From Megalobrama amblycephala (Eukaryota; Chordata; Actinopteri; Cypriniformes; Xenocyprididae): a stretch of DNA of 64,000 bases. Below, in pieces: positions 60,511 to 63,670 of the stretch. A program made the translations under genes and the position numbers. Position 1 is the stretch's first letter, and the number at the start of each line of letters is the position of its first letter. The stretch spans positions 12,999,037-13,063,036 of the forward strand of contig NC_063050.1 in the NCBI RefSeq assembly GCF_018812025.1. The letters run 5' to 3'. A model generated the notes under the pieces. The model did no database searches, had not been told where the DNA came from, and saw nothing but the letters and a program-made list of their open reading frames with translations.

Positions 60511-63119
60511 CACTGTGTCCAACACAACATGTGTTAACTATCATCCAATCACATTGCTGCTATGTCACTCCGCAAGCCGTTAAGCAAGTTTGTGCCTCTT
60601 TCTTCATCGGTGGATGACGTGTTCATTTTGACACATTCATTGTGGCAGGAAGGTGATCTGCTGTTAACAAGCAGAATCAAAGGAGAAATTTAAAATTTTA
60701 AGTCACCATCATGGGGATCAGGGTTTGCTTTAGTTGGGCTCTTGACCCTTGACTTTTTAATATTAGATTTTGTTTGGGCTGCTGTAACTGAGTTATAACA
60801 GCCAAACAAGCAAAGATGATCAGATGTTGTTGGTTATGTTTTCACATAATTATTATTTGACTTGAATCACTGAACTCATTTAGAGCCCAATCTCTGAGCT
60901 AGATTTGCATTATTGATATTAGCAGAACATCAGCTTTTTCTATTTAATTCAAAGGTATTTCTTAAAAAGTTGTTCTGATCAAAAAAAAAAAAAAAAAAAT
61001 CTTTCAGGCACACACAGACATCAAGAATCAGCCTGTGAATCTCAACGACGGTGACAAGCAACATATTCTGATCAACAGATAAGACAAAAAAGTCACGTAA
61101 AAACAGAAAAAATTAAAATAGTGAGAATAAAGGAAATTACTAAGACAATTCAGCTCATAATTTATTCATGCAGCAATGCATGATGGGAACCATGGATGAA
61201 TTTTGATTGGTGGCTCCCAGAATGCACTGCAGCATGCTTTATTATTCTCACCACTGTCTCGAAACAAAAAAGCTTTTTTTTTTTAAATCTGAACAACTTT
61301 TGTGAAACCCTTCAGATTATATTGATAAAGCTGATCTTCTGCTGTAGAATCACAGTGCTGCTGTAATCATATTGGCCCAACTAAAGCAAACACTCATCTC
61401 CACGATGGTGGCTTAAAAATTTTGATTTTCTCCTTTGATTCTGCTTGTTAACAGCAGATCACCTTCCTGACACATTTACTGTGTTAAAATCATTGGCTCA
61501 GTGAATGTGTCAGAATTAACACAAGTGTTGTCCCTAAACTCACACACTGATGTGTAAGAATTGAACACATTTTGAGTCAGTTTTAACACATCCTTTCTAA
61601 GAGTGTGTATTGCATTCATTTTAATTGGTCAAAAATAGCACATATATGACACAAATTGTGTGATTTATGACACATTAGTGTGTTAAATATTTGAACACTG
61701 TCTGTGTTAAGAAGAATAACACACTGGTTGAGTTAAAAGTAACACAAAATGTGTTGTCCTTAACTAGACACAAAGGTGTGTTAAAATATAACACAGGTTG
61801 TGTTGTTTTTAACACATCTGTTTTAGGAGGAGATTAAGTGACCTATTAGTGACCTTCAGATTTTAGGTACATGTTTTTTTTTTTTTTTTGTTTGTTTAAA
61901 TTTCACAAAGAATTATTGGTTAATGGGGTCAAATGGGGTCTTTTTCATTTGCTGTTCTATTTTATTGTCTTCATGCTGATTTCTGTCATTGCAGGTATAA
62001 ATATAACGCTGCCGGAAGGATGCACCGTAAGTGATTATTATGATTATTAAGTGATTATATGATTATTAATGCTTTTGTTTTGTCCTCTACATAGCAACAA
62101 ACTAAACATAACTATTTACAGTGTTGGCAGTCTAGTAATGATACTGGTTTGATCTAAAGCAGTGGTTTCCAGACCTGTCCTGGAGGATCCCAGCCCTGCA
62201 CATTTTGTATGTCTCCCTATTTCTGACAAAGCCATTTCAGGTCTTGCTGGCTCTACTAATGAGCACATGAGTTGAATCAGGTGTGATATATGAGGGAAAC
62301 ATACAAAATGTGCAGGGCTGGGGGTCCTCCAGGACAGGTTTGGGAATCACTGATCTAAAGCACTGTTGAGGTGGTTACTTAATTATATTATTTAAAAAAA
62401 AAAAAAAAAAAAGAAAGGCCATTCTTGCGAGCAGGTTCTCAACCCAAGCACAAGCCCTACACTTCACCACAACAGTAATCTCCCCCCCCCAAAAAAACAG
62501 TAACATAACAAAAACTTTTACATAATAGAACATTAAACAGTAAGACGTCTCTCCATATTCTCATCTTTCTAAAAAATGAATAAAATAACACTTTTTCAAC
62601 ATTTACTCTCCCAATTCAGCCCGGTGCAATGCATGATGTGAAGTGAAAGTCCTGTTTGATTGGGTTACTTTACTGAAACATGTTATTTCAAAATGAAAAC
62701 ATCAAGTCAATTTAACATAAAGCAATTACATTTGAACCAGAAACAATGGTGTTAAATCAAAATAAATTGTTTAAATAAAGTGAACAGCACTAAAAAAAAA
62801 TTATATATATATATATATATGCAGTGTATATCAATATCAATATATATGATATACATTTTATTCTAGAACTAGGCTTAGTCTCTGTCCTGGAAACCGCCCT
62901 TAGATGTTCTTTGTGGATATTTGAAATATGAATGTTTGTTTGTTTTTTTTCTATTTATTCTTTCTATTTATTAATATTGCAAAGAATGATTAAAATTAGA
63001 GTCTGTTCTATTTACTGTATAAAGCTCAATTGTGATTTCAGAGACAGATCTCTGGAGGATGTTTTCAAAATCTTCTTGATCAGATCAAGAACATCACAGC
63101 TCAAGTGCTTCCTTTGGAT
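14004..63119 (+). CDS. D8C-domain adhesion receptor, probable adhesion GPCR paralogue (5' part, nine exons)
   Basis: Exons at 14004-14084 (ATG at 14066), 14241-14276, 31287-31343, 35102-35476, 35561-35617, 38421-38786, 50314-50370, 61995-62026 and 63042-63119 splice in a single open frame. Every internal junction up to 61995 is phase 1. The product starts with a short leader whose hydrophobic part spans the second junction (VFRLVLAFS). It then has a Ser/Thr-rich linker, a D8C domain, a linker, a second D8C domain, a linker, a short GCT-ending segment, and a segment with GGCFQNLLDQIKNITAQVLP that resembles the start of a GAIN-type region. The protein continues beyond the window. Same strand and adjacency to gene 1 suggest tandem adhesion-GPCR paralogues. 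The first two exons are the weakest part of the model; the D8C exons are very secure. Confidence 0.65.
14066..14276 (+). CDS. Candidate first coding exons of gene 2
   Basis: ATG at 14066 opens MASFRK and a donor follows at 14084. The second exon, 14241-14276, adds FIKAQTLISNL. Both end in phase 1, which fits the phase of the exon at 31287. Together with that exon they would make a moderately hydrophobic leader. There is no strong signal-peptide pattern until the third exon is added, so the call is tentative. Confidence 0.35.
14926..16787. mobile_element. TTAA-flanked element with 13-bp terminal repeats, piggyBac-like
   Basis: The ends AGGTGCCCTAGAA and TTCTACGGCACCT (12 of 13 complementary) are each flanked by TTAA (14922-14925 and 16788-16791). 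No transposase is visible. It contains a LINE 3' fragment at about 15735-16577. Confidence 0.6.
15735..16577 (+). pseudogene. 3' end of an L2/Rex-like LINE
   Basis: The frame from about 15760 reads RNWNQFSEEIRCAPTV, then TTFKSRLKTYLF, then a stop near 15875. This is the conserved C-terminus of L2/CR1-like reverse-transcriptase ORFs. A 3' UTR follows, ending GTGCTATACAAATAAATTTG and a short CCTTG repeat tail (16560-16577). The fragment is truncated at the 5' side and cannot move on its own. Confidence 0.65.
16966..17013. repeat. (AAAT)n microsatellite
   Basis: About twelve tandem AAAT units, sitting where other copies of the palindromic core have an A-rich stretch. Confidence 0.9.
17930..18560. 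repeat. Partial palindromic core element
   Basis: It contains AGTGTTAATGAGATAATTAAG, an AATAAGCAGAATC block near 18097 and the TTGAGAATTAACAGATGTTTAG segment shared with 28.4 and 34.0 kb. It is interrupted at its right side by the DIRS element. Confidence 0.5.
18576..18960. repeat. DIRS 3' terminal region with internal complementary region
   Basis: 18576-18618 (GTCTCGGTTACGTATGTAAC...) is the inverted partner of 18861-18903. The adjoining 18904-18960 is the inverted partner of the other end of the element (23939-23995). The two complementary blocks abut at 18903/18904, so they would bridge the ends of a single-stranded copy, the expected role in DIRS circle formation. Confidence 0.7.
19579..20570 (-). 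pseudogene. DIRS tyrosine recombinase with one in-frame stop
   Basis: Two open stretches in the same frame (20188 to about 20570 and 19579-20184) are separated by a TGA at 20185-20187. The first part holds the SAM-like core-binding domain (STRSLYALKWNLFVEW, LSPSTLKVYVAAIAAHH). The second holds the catalytic domain, with the first Arg in LKRVGDLHAF, the H-x-x-R pair in RAHSTRGVASSWA, and the nucleophilic Tyr in FARFYSLRV. The enzyme would integrate circular DIRS DNA without a target duplication. The stop follows HPFEPL, in the linker before VDLKVMSLKTV. Without readthrough the protein would lose its whole catalytic domain. Confidence 0.85.
20742..22034 (-). CDS. DIRS reverse transcriptase, RNase H missing
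   Basis: The open frame is 430 residues. RT motifs appear in order: SGFYSPYFIVPKKGGGLRPI, LDLRVLNRYLHKMPFKML, FAAIDLKDAYFHVSI, VLPFGLALSPRVFTK, the catalytic NYLDDWLILA with its Asp pair, and GLRVNWDKSKL. It then reads LGLELDSVARTARLT and goes at once into EPLLVAPY and a stop. In DIRS elements RNase H and a methyltransferase-like segment should lie between RT and recombinase, but only about 170 bases separate this stop from the recombinase core. The N-terminal part (PSQPSQVANAKG) is probably a linker; the true translation start is uncertain because no ATG is evident at the head of the frame. Confidence 0.85.
   Translation of the reverse strand: MPVADVVPSPSQPSQVANAKGSHGPETGNLEGKDLALRESFPPSLPPPEEGRGEFVMSVHLPPLAPRSPAVPTLSQKEQFPQTPGHNRVRLPVCQAPPRHSQPPPISPAGGSVMVQPAPRAPSPIRTAASQSSTTLRAAPMPSELGPTLPCCPTPGASVVPLVPLARSLEAWITLPSPSRWLIRTIRLGYAIQFARRPPVFRGVHFTQVSLDSAPVLRAEIAVLLAKDAIEPVPPADMKSGFYSPYFIVPKKGGGLRPILDLRVLNRYLHKMPFKMLTQKRIFECVRPRDWFAAIDLKDAYFHVSILPRHRPFLRFAFEGRAYQYKVLPFGLALSPRVFTKIAEAAIVPLKEQGVRILNYLDDWLILASSREQLCEHRDMVLAHLSRLGLRVNWDKSKLAPGQRISYLGLELDSVARTARLTEPLLVAPY
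21958..23469 (-). CDS. DIRS Gag-like protein
   Basis: A 503-residue open frame starts at a proper ATG. The first 55 residues have Cys/His pairs (CITGCGRSL, CISCLGVQHAE, CSHCG), a pattern of DIRS Gag N-termini. The middle is Pro/Ser-rich and low complexity, and an alpha-rich part follows with ARAVGHAMSTLVVQQRHLWL. The C-terminus is very basic (GGKRKRKSRP) and suited to nucleic-acid binding. It is intact over its full length. It overlaps the start of the RT frame by 77 bases, in another frame, suggesting a frameshift or re-initiation. By analogy it would form the particle in which the DIRS RNA is copied. Confidence 0.75.
   Translation of the reverse strand: MSFHLCITGCGRSLVPADGHNRCISCLGVQHAEAAFVDGSCSHCGNMTIAVLRSRLSFLRSQEAGVPSPMPRSTVFSGPGRNDGLAVYGKGDLRITVRASPPSGNAPRAPAASSAPQPVVPPLVSAGPSTDCPAVTFGAPAADRMSISASEGEPGSSGEEDPDALPPSGTVAVAESDPELTAVLSRAALCVGLEWNPPPCPGPSRLDDWYLGGGRAGHVQRPAPMPFLPEVHDEVTRSWQTPYSARARPGPSSAFTSLDGGEARGYARIPPVERSVAMQLCPTATGWRGEPRLPSRACKFSAGLTEKAYSACGQAASALHAMALLQVYQAKALSEMPQEGPDQQLLGELRAATDLALRATKVTARAVGHAMSTLVVQQRHLWLTLADMRETDKQRFLNSPVSPVGLFGDAVESFAQQFSAAQKQAEAIKHVMPRRSAAASTHPPVAQPQPARRRGRPPASSSAPAGSAKQQPTPAKQQGAGRGRGAQPVSAKPGGKRKRKSRP
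23809..23995. repeat. DIRS 5' terminal repeat
   Basis: 163 bp (23809-23971) are repeated directly at 18695-18857. The outer 57 bp are repeated in inverted orientation at 18904-18960. Confidence 0.75.
23996..24925. other. Non-coding stretch, no gene seen
   Basis: An AT-rich part (24000-24300) is followed by a stretch with a different look (24300-24800), possibly an old LTR or other repeat. No ends, motifs or ORF could be supported. Confidence 0.35.
24926..24955 (+). repeat. Poly(A) tract
   Basis: About 30 consecutive A at the start of a palindromic core unit (GACACAGATATCAAAAACCAG follows). Other copies of the core have A-runs at the same place. Confidence 0.9.
24960..25997. repeat. Palindromic-family arm ending CAAGGTCTAACAGTG
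   Basis: It begins in the core (inner hairpin GCATGCTGAGAGTTTTG / AGCGTGCATTGCAAC) and runs to the end TTCTACAGCAAGGTCTAACAGTG. It is the complement of 28932-29930 and a direct copy of 34240-34938. Embedded is CTCACAGTATATTCCTGTAGG. Confidence 0.65.
26345..26895. repeat. CCCAGCTAACA-type repeat and hAT-end fragment
   Basis: CCCAGCTAACAGAATTTTGTC at 26368 and the block GAACATTATACCTTATAAAAC near 26770 are shared with the inverted pair at 36265-37240. A hAT end (GACCCCTGGACTTTACACCTCTG, read in two parts) sits at 26440-26462. The arrangement is broken, with several truncated elements. Confidence 0.5.
26896..27830. other. Non-coding stretch, possible old LTR
   Basis: An A-rich plus strand starts near TGTTACAAACC (26910), and CCGGCCAGGC-containing sequence lies around 27460. 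It could be a solo LTR, but no matching right end or duplication was found. No gene is seen. Confidence 0.25.
27840..28620. repeat. Partial palindromic core element
   Basis: It contains ACAGACATCAAGAATCAGC, the inner hairpin GCAATGCATGCTGGG / CCCATCATGCACTGC near 27940-27995, and ends with TTCTGCTTGTTAACAGCAGG near 28565. Confidence 0.55.
28932..30765. mobile_element. Palindromic element with CACTGTTA...AACAGTG ends
   Basis: It starts CACTGTTAAACCTTGCTGTAA and ends GGCAAGGTCCAACAGTG. The centre is at about 29.83 kb, with AACAATGGTGACATCC opposed by GCCACCATTGTTGAG. No target duplication was found. The first kilobase is the complement of 24960-25997. Confidence 0.55.
31287..31343 (+). CDS. 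57-bp linker exon 1 of gene 2
   Basis: The acceptor is ATTTTTTAG and the donor G|GTAATG. It is phase 1 at both ends and encodes VFRLVLAFSTVTPMTTTI. Using the CTTCAG three codons downstream as the acceptor would put a stop in frame, so the upstream AG is preferred. The TVTPxTT pattern matches the other two 57-bp exons. Confidence 0.6.
31640..33345. repeat. Cluster of palindromic-family fragments
   Basis: A CACTCTTAGAAAGGATGTG end at about 31814 is followed by two tandem ACACATCAGTG...GTGTCAGGAAGG segments (31860-31965 and 32330-32415). A core with the inner hairpin near 32640-32700 follows, then an arm ending TCTGCTTGTTAACAGCAGG near 33285. Confidence 0.55.
33376..33690. repeat. Left arm of the CAGAGGTGG hAT-type palindromic element
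   Basis: The end CAGAGGTGGAAAGTCCAGG and the following arm match 4069-4380, including ATGATAACAAGCAGAATC. It breaks off near 33690 into another repeat. Confidence 0.6.
33691..34938. repeat. Two palindromic-family arms joined
   Basis: 33720-34075 is the complement of 30380-30740, including CATCCTCTAGTGTCCACAC. 34240-34938 is a direct copy of 25340-25997 and ends CAAGGTCTAACAGTG. The repeat stops about 165 bp before the first D8C exon. Confidence 0.6.
35102..35476 (+). CDS. First D8C domain exon of gene 2
   Basis: This 375-bp phase 1-1 exon encodes one D8C domain, an extracellular disulfide-rich module known from uromodulin and GP2. Landmarks are DPCYNYTVLDNPWRS, SVSWSGWYRLFINN, KNSCGTGATLW, GHPKVEDGVVTRDVC, NYCCYFWSFPIKVKACP and YYVYELVSP, ending HCDLAYCA. 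The Cys spacing is conserved with the second copy at 38421. NxS/T sites suggest glycosylation. Confidence 0.92.
35561..35617 (+). CDS. 57-bp linker exon 2 of gene 2
   Basis: The acceptor is CTTTCAG and the donor G|GTAATG. It is phase 1-1 and encodes TGSITISSTSVTPVTISP, a Ser/Thr/Pro-rich linker likely to be O-glycosylated. It lies 84 bp after the first D8C exon. Confidence 0.8.
36265..37240. mobile_element. Foldback element with CCCAGCTAACA ends
   Basis: The left arm, 36272-36560, is the complement of the right arm, 37010-37235. Shared blocks are GAACATTTTTATGTTC-like and TTATAAGGTATAATGTTCC. The middle holds TTGAGAATTAACAGAAG. No transposase is present, and the target duplication was not resolved. 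Confidence 0.6.
37533..38387. mobile_element. GGGCCCTA-ended non-autonomous element, Harbinger-like (855 bp)
   Basis: It starts GGGCCCTATAATACACC and ends CGTTAAAATAGGGCCC, with a 3-bp TAT on each side (37530-37532 and 38388-38390). The interior is rich in GCGCC-type CpG motifs (37560-37870), unlike its surroundings. GGGCCC ends and a 3-bp duplication fit PIF/Harbinger elements. It ends 33 bp before the second D8C exon. Confidence 0.65.
38421..38786 (+). CDS. Second D8C domain exon of gene 2
   Basis: This 366-bp phase 1-1 exon is clearly homologous to the exon at 35102. Landmarks are PCYNYTVLNDTWRS, SVSWSGWYRLFINN, GHPKVEDGVVTRDVC, NYCCYFGSFPIKVKACP, YYVYELVSP and NSAYCA. It is three codons shorter than the first copy. 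The acceptor CTCTCTGCAG lies 34 bp after the end of a GGGCCC-ended transposon. Confidence 0.92.
39037..39824 (-). mobile_element. Harbinger-like remnant with a Myb/SANT-type ORF start
   Basis: The left end GGCCCATATTTTCAAG and right end CTTGATAAATACAGGC are imperfect inverted repeats. The flanks, AGTCCAG and CAGGTTCAGAAAGTAA, rejoin into the hAT-type end seen at 4069, so it inserted into such an end with a 3-bp CAG duplication. On the minus strand 39454-39179 begins MDSKRKPNWCEEEVPLLAEL, like the Myb/SANT DNA-binding protein that accompanies Harbinger transposases. After about 25 residues the similarity to SANT proteins is lost. No transposase core is present. Confidence 0.45.
40060..40119. 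repeat. (TTA)n microsatellite
   Basis: About 20 ATT units with two interruptions. Confidence 0.9.
40390..40802. repeat. Right arm of a CACTCTTAGAAA palindromic element
   Basis: It matches 17405-17801: TCTGCTTGTTAACATCAGGTG, then GAAGGTCTGGTCTCG, ending TTTCTTCTTAGAGTG followed by TA. Confidence 0.6.
40804..41930. other. Intronic stretch, no gene seen
   Basis: A dispersed-repeat-like segment begins near 40846 (TATCGCCGGCGATACC palindrome). A small GC-rich patch lies at 41280-41310. No coding motif is recognised. Confidence 0.35.
42099..42325. repeat. Short DNA-transposon-like repeat (GGTTTCACAG ends)
   Basis: The ends GGTTTCACAGGCAGGGCTTAG and CTTAAGCCTTGTCTGTGAAAC are complementary with a few mismatches. 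It is about 227 bp with no ORF, a common MITE in cyprinids by recollection. Confidence 0.55.
42563..44872 (-). repeat. 3' LTR of the gypsy element, split by a hAT palindrome
   Basis: Subtracting 42941-44484 and the 8-bp duplication leaves 758 bp. It differs from the other LTR by about three substitutions and one 4-bp tandem indel (AACT). Confidence 0.85.
42941..44484. mobile_element. Near-perfect palindromic hAT-type element (1.54 kb)
   Basis: The ends CAGGGATGGACAACTCCGG and their exact complement are flanked by the 8-bp duplication CCCTACAG (42933-42940 and 44485-44492). The second LTR shows the empty site. The outer arms of about 440 bp are almost identical inverted copies, so 43121-43372 and 44053-44304 translate to the same 83 residues. 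The inner part contains the core blocks and the hairpin near 43660-43710. No transposase is present. The outer 100 bp (TTTAGCTCCAACCCTAATC) are a separate common repeat unit from the inner core. Confidence 0.88.
44943..46550 (-). CDS. Gypsy reverse transcriptase-RNase H
   Basis: The open frame is 535 residues. RT motifs: SSSWSSPCLLVPKPDGSFRF, DYRKVNSITKPDSYPLP, KLDLLKGYWQVPL, FGMRNAPATFQRLM and the catalytic YLDDIVVYS. RNase H motifs: LEVDASDIGAGAVL (first Asp), TIEKEALALLLAL (Glu), VYTDHNPLVFL (Asp) and NVIADALSRAK at the very end. The first 15 or so residues are not RT: KKLLKAYVTRGVPQ resembles the C-terminal tail of a gypsy integrase, placing integrase upstream of RT as in Gmr1 elements. 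Both enzymes keep their catalytic residues, so this part could still be active. It is in a different frame from the protease ORF, an effect of the deletion. Confidence 0.9.
   Translation of the reverse strand: MSLCWEQGGSSWLLRKKLLKAYVTRGVPQNVSKTTVPVAAAIAVYCPEEDGLRVREVSCARLENSKLLTNLKSHLCYLSEVCQNDVIALIEKFPSLFSDVPSETTVLEHDIDVGDYSPIKQNSYRVNPVKRRIMQEESAYLLEHGFAVPSSSSWSSPCLLVPKPDGSFRFCTDYRKVNSITKPDSYPLPRMDDCIDRVGAAKFVTKLDLLKGYWQVPLTARASEISAFVTPDHFLQYKRMAFGMRNAPATFQRLMRIVLAGVENCEAYLDDIVVYSFDWKQHLTSLRSVFERLNAASLTLNLAKCEFGKAVVTYLGKRVGQGQVRPVEAKVECIVNFPAPTTKRELRRFLGMTGYYRAFCKNFAEIASPLTSLLSQSKAFDWSTECQLAFDAIKRVLCSAPVLSAPNFLRAFKLEVDASDIGAGAVLIQEDDAGIDHSICYFSKKFTKSQQHYSTIEKEALALLLALQHFEIYLDACTVPILVYTDHNPLVFLFRMSNSNQRLMRWSLLIQGFNLEIRHKKGCENVIADALSRAK
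46408..47091 (-). CDS. Gypsy protease with truncated integrase linker
   Basis: The frame is 227 residues. An aspartic protease motif is near the start (ITILRDTGSVQSFIL), and a GVDLILGNDIGGG flap/second-half motif is typical of retropepsins. A linker with VTRAQTRKFDD follows, then REQLAAAQKAVE, which in Gmr1-like elements precedes the integrase. After that residue the frame runs off into unrelated codons (CSCCCCHSGVLS), the out-of-frame reading of the RT side. It is in the same frame as gag, separated by a TAA at 47131-47133. Confidence 0.75.
   Translation of the reverse strand: MNGSVSLSDEQGGLKPITILRDTGSVQSFILESALEFSEQSYCGSSVLIRGIELGCVKVPLHSVYLQSDLFTGFTKLGVRSQLPVEGVDLILGNDIGGGKVFPQPIVVDTPDVTALREQIDVSQQFPTVFPACAVTRAQTRKFDDVLDVSETFMTDRVDKKECVQDVSNVCIPDQAVVVQLESLLGTGREQLAAAQKAVEGLCNERCTTECVQNHCSCCCCHSGVLS
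47131..48486 (-). CDS. Gypsy Gag with CCHC zinc knuckle
   Basis: A start at 48486 (MEFDLTSFTLSP) is chosen because the longer frame to 48633 adds an unrelated hydrophobic stretch. The product is about 451 residues. The N-terminal part has a SAP-like segment (CRKADLLQIADFFNI). A charged coiled-coil-like part with LQLKKQDYDAQLLHYRTLEL follows, then a proline-rich stretch. The capsid-like region has KYVTLVPHFRETEVDSYF, LLLQCKLVGKAQEV and YELVPEAYRQKFRNH. A C-x2-C-x4-H-x4-C knuckle lies near the end (CFFCREPGHLIVDC). It is intact. Confidence 0.85.
   Translation of the reverse strand: MEFDLTSFTLSPTTEEFNKCRKADLLQIADFFNISVPREGPKQVVKEKLYSKLVEAGILPDESVERLPRKSVETEVGEETFSFIDPSHSRFDPMLAIKLKELDLQLKKQDYDAQLLHYRTLELEADSKLKLLSLELQARAQPNAPVPMPRSRPPSPRTPVNAPVSAVPVQSPPHAATSSVGESVTSLDVSKYVTLVPHFRETEVDSYFVAFERIAATLRWPKELWSLLLQCKLVGKAQEVCTALPIEQSLDYDTVKAAVLRAYELVPEAYRQKFRNHQKITSQTFSEFAREKTVLFDKWCAASRVTTFEQLRELLLLEDFKSCVSEDIVVYLNEQKVLSVPKAAVLADEFVLTHKTVFTPSVYREKSGSSVEFSVRNSSRVFIKGKGKRENREAISNVSRNTHVSREGERRVCFFCREPGHLIVDCKRWNQGKPPEKPKGVALAQTASMPS
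48640..48813 (-). promoter_or_regulatory. Gypsy leader with PBS-like sequence
   Basis: Reading away from the 5' LTR, TAAATTGGGGGCTCGTTCG resembles a tRNA-Pro-type primer-binding site (TGGGGGCTCGT). A diverged second version (TAAATTAGGGACTCGTTGG) lies about 110 bases further on, hinting at a duplicated leader. Confidence 0.5.
48814..49568 (-). repeat. 5' LTR of the gypsy element
   Basis: 755 bp, bounded by TGTTACGG and ACGTAACA. It is uninterrupted and nearly identical to its partner. Confidence 0.88.
49569..50313. repeat. Intron with a palindromic core repeat
   Basis: 49752-49950 is an imperfect inverted repeat containing TGAATCTCAACAATGGTGAC and its complement around GCATGATTCACCCAGAATGC. 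The rest (49951-50313) shows no recognisable feature up to the linker exon. Confidence 0.5.
50314..50370 (+). CDS. 57-bp linker exon 3 of gene 2
   Basis: The acceptor is TTTTTTTCAG and the donor CTG|GTAATG. It is phase 1-1, exactly 57 bp, and encodes VTNIKSIDTTVTPETTSA. The TTVTPETT pattern matches the other linker exons. Confidence 0.75.
50521..50584. repeat. (TA)n microsatellite
   Basis: About 31 TA units in the intron just after the third linker exon. Confidence 0.9.
50799..50849. repeat. (GA)n tract at the LINE 5' junction
   Basis: About 25 GA units directly abut the LINE 5' UTR. Confidence 0.9.
51121..52812 (+). CDS. LINE ORF1 protein with coiled coil and SGNH-hydrolase domain
   Basis: It starts at the first ATG after the 5' UTR (MGLPKAEAFFKNEEEL), giving 563 residues; the longer frame has no ATG. 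Residues about 190-285 form a leucine-rich coiled coil (RQLEEDNQELRQELRRVREE) likely to make oligomers. A Ser/Thr/Gln-rich linker follows. The C-terminal third is an SGNH/GDSL-type domain: block I VILCDSNGHHLDPR, the G-x-N-D block LHTGTNDLSARR, and the D-x-x-H block in YDHIHIHQEGM. The Ser, Asn, Asp and His expected for catalysis are visible. Esterase-type ORF1 proteins bind LINE RNA and may act on membranes or lipids; the role here is inferred. Confidence 0.85.
   Translation: MGLPKAEAFFKNEEELEVIYPTEVKSAKDKKKMKEIILRENPEILLSDYTGPEDNRVRCNLLFFTEHPSVWHTILCSAMTCRRKGGISKGRQLTLEGENDTKLTVNLYHNGTVMAQGPETSLNEFQRNFKNLKLEVQKIKKDPEVKRNTEDGLCNTIGTNINPSSRTPITDRHISTPASPKIKALKDNIAELEQDFFLFKEETTNNLHQLLNLNSHHSIQQLQQLCSAVRQLEEDNQELRQELRRVREELVIREQHSHTLERLLEETRNQLHTKQHQQCVSTQTHSTSSPERVPNSTQHQKRVSTQPQSSFTPATRQSPQAPQSLKRKENSNTTQSHPPRTTTTSPMSTSREQKSKDNIVILCDSNGHHLDPRRLFPGRSVKKFWCPTSHSALRLLQEGVLGVPSHIILHTGTNDLSARRVDVTKALSNVVKTASRIYPRAKVIISTLLPRRDVPHRIISTINAEIARVCAPMPNVHIADHQRITHKHLYDHIHIHQEGMRLFAKTIKESALKSPQKTHPDREERVSQTDSYAAVVAGRGRTDTSDLVQIKHMLKMICDNLLA
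53033..56485 (+). CDS. LINE ORF2: APE endonuclease-reverse transcriptase, one in-frame TAA
   Basis: It is one frame of 1150 codons, broken only by TAA at 54644-54646. The endonuclease part (residues 1-250) shows ITCYNIQGM (Asn), IILLETWSR (Glu), CATYIPPYESP, VLLMGDLNARTG (Asp/Asn) and LPLSDHSH (Asp/His). After the stop comes the RT: NLITPIFKQGEKYDPNNYRG, FGCFIDFKKAFDSVWHDGL, GVRQGCSLSPTLFNIYIN and the catalytic LLYADDLLLLS. A C-terminal region has a Cys/His cluster (CSNCSDGVVEDELHFLTQC). ORF2 nicks the target and primes reverse transcription there. The stop lies between the endonuclease and RT, after LKHSSP, and is present in both copies. Confidence 0.9.
56796..60174 (+). pseudogene. LINE ORF2 copy 2, truncated and frameshifted
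   Basis: It lacks the first two dozen codons of the endonuclease, including the conserved Asn. It has the same in-frame TAA as copy 1 (58334-58336) and additionally loses one G in a G-run near 59150, which shifts the frame within the RT C-terminal part. The RT catalytic LLYADDLLLLS is still present. Three open stretches remain: to 58336, 58358-59233 and 59188-60174. Confidence 0.9.
56796..60471 (+). mobile_element. 5'-truncated LINE, copy 2, in tandem with copy 1
   Basis: It starts inside ORF2 at the position equal to 53106 of copy 1, directly after the copy 1 tail and a GAGAG remnant. It continues through the 3' UTR to its own (GAATT)n tail and the (GA)n tract. About a dozen differences from copy 1 were seen over 3.7 kb. 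Confidence 0.9.
60472..60505. repeat. (GA)n tract at the LINE 3' junction
   Basis: About 17 GA units between the tail of LINE copy 2 and AACAACACTGTGTCC of the palindromic host element. Confidence 0.9.
61995..62026 (+). CDS. Short exon of gene 2 before the GAIN-like region
   Basis: The acceptor is CATTGCAG and the donor ACC|GTAAGT. It starts in phase 1 and ends in phase 0, encoding INITLPEGCT. The phases join both neighbours. Confidence 0.6.
62160..62352. mobile_element. hAT-type MITE (193 bp)
   Basis: The ends CAGTGGTTTCCAGACC and GGTTTGGGAATCACTG are complementary with few mismatches. It is flanked by the perfect 8-bp duplication ATCTAAAG (62152-62159 and 62353-62360). No ORF. Confidence 0.85.
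62361..63041. other. Intron, no gene seen
   Basis: It contains a poly(A) run (62392-62412), a C/A-rich patch near 62480 and a short (TA)n at 62804-62820. Nothing else recognised. Confidence 0.5.
63042..63119 (+). CDS. Exon of gene 2 resembling the start of a GAIN region
   Basis: This 78-bp phase 0 exon encodes RQISGGCFQNLLDQIKNITA and then QVLPLD, with the donor GAT|GTAAGT. The CFQNLLDQIKNIT stretch is like the segment that precedes the GAIN domain in fish adhesion GPCRs. The exons for the rest of that domain and the transmembrane region would be to the right of the window. Confidence 0.65.
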
Positions 63120-63147
63120 GTAAGTCTTTAAAGGTACACTATGTACA

Positions 63148-63670
63148 CTCTTAGAAAGGATGTGTTAAAACTGACTCAAAATGTGTTGAATTCGTACACA
63201 TCAGTGTGAGTTTACAAAATCTAATATTAGATTTTGTTTGGGCTGTTGTAACTGAGTCATAACAGCCAGATAAGCAAAGAGAAAAGATGATCAGGTGGCG
63301 TTGGTTATGTTTTCACATAATCATTATTTGACCTGTATCACTGAACTCATTTAGAGCCCAATCTCTGAGTTAGATTTACATTATTGATTACAGCAGCACT
63401 GTGAGTCTACAGCAGAAGATCAGCTTTTTCTATTTAATTCAAAGGATTTATCTAAAGTTGTTCTGATTTAAAATAAAAATAAAATAAAAAATCTCATTCG
63501 TTTAGAGACACAGACATCAAGAATCAGCTTGTGAATCTCAGCAGTGGTGACCATCAAAAAGCATGTTGCAGTGCATTCTGGGAGCCACCAATCAAAATGC
63601 ATCATTGGCTCCCATCATGCATTGCAGCAGGTGTTTGTCACTAATGTTCAATAGTCACACAATTACACAC
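63148..63670. repeat. Partial palindromic element with CACTCTTAGAAA end
   Basis: TA then CACTCTTAGAAAGGATGTG at 63148, followed by a jump into the core (CTAATATTAGATTTTGTTTGG). The inner hairpin is at 63570-63625, and the element is truncated after it. Confidence 0.6.

Larger units (their letters stand above)
50706..61830. mobile_element. Palindromic TA-type element interrupted by two LINEs in its (GA)n tract
   Basis: The left piece, 50706-50798 (ACTCTCAAAAGGGATGTGTTA), and the right piece, 60506-61830, together match the element at 1276-3219 in the opposite orientation. That other copy has its (CT)n tract at the same point (3098-3124). The right piece has the inner hairpin near 61180-61250 and GTGTTA-rich ends up to CATCTGTTTTAGGAG. 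The ends are slightly decayed. Confidence 0.65.
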
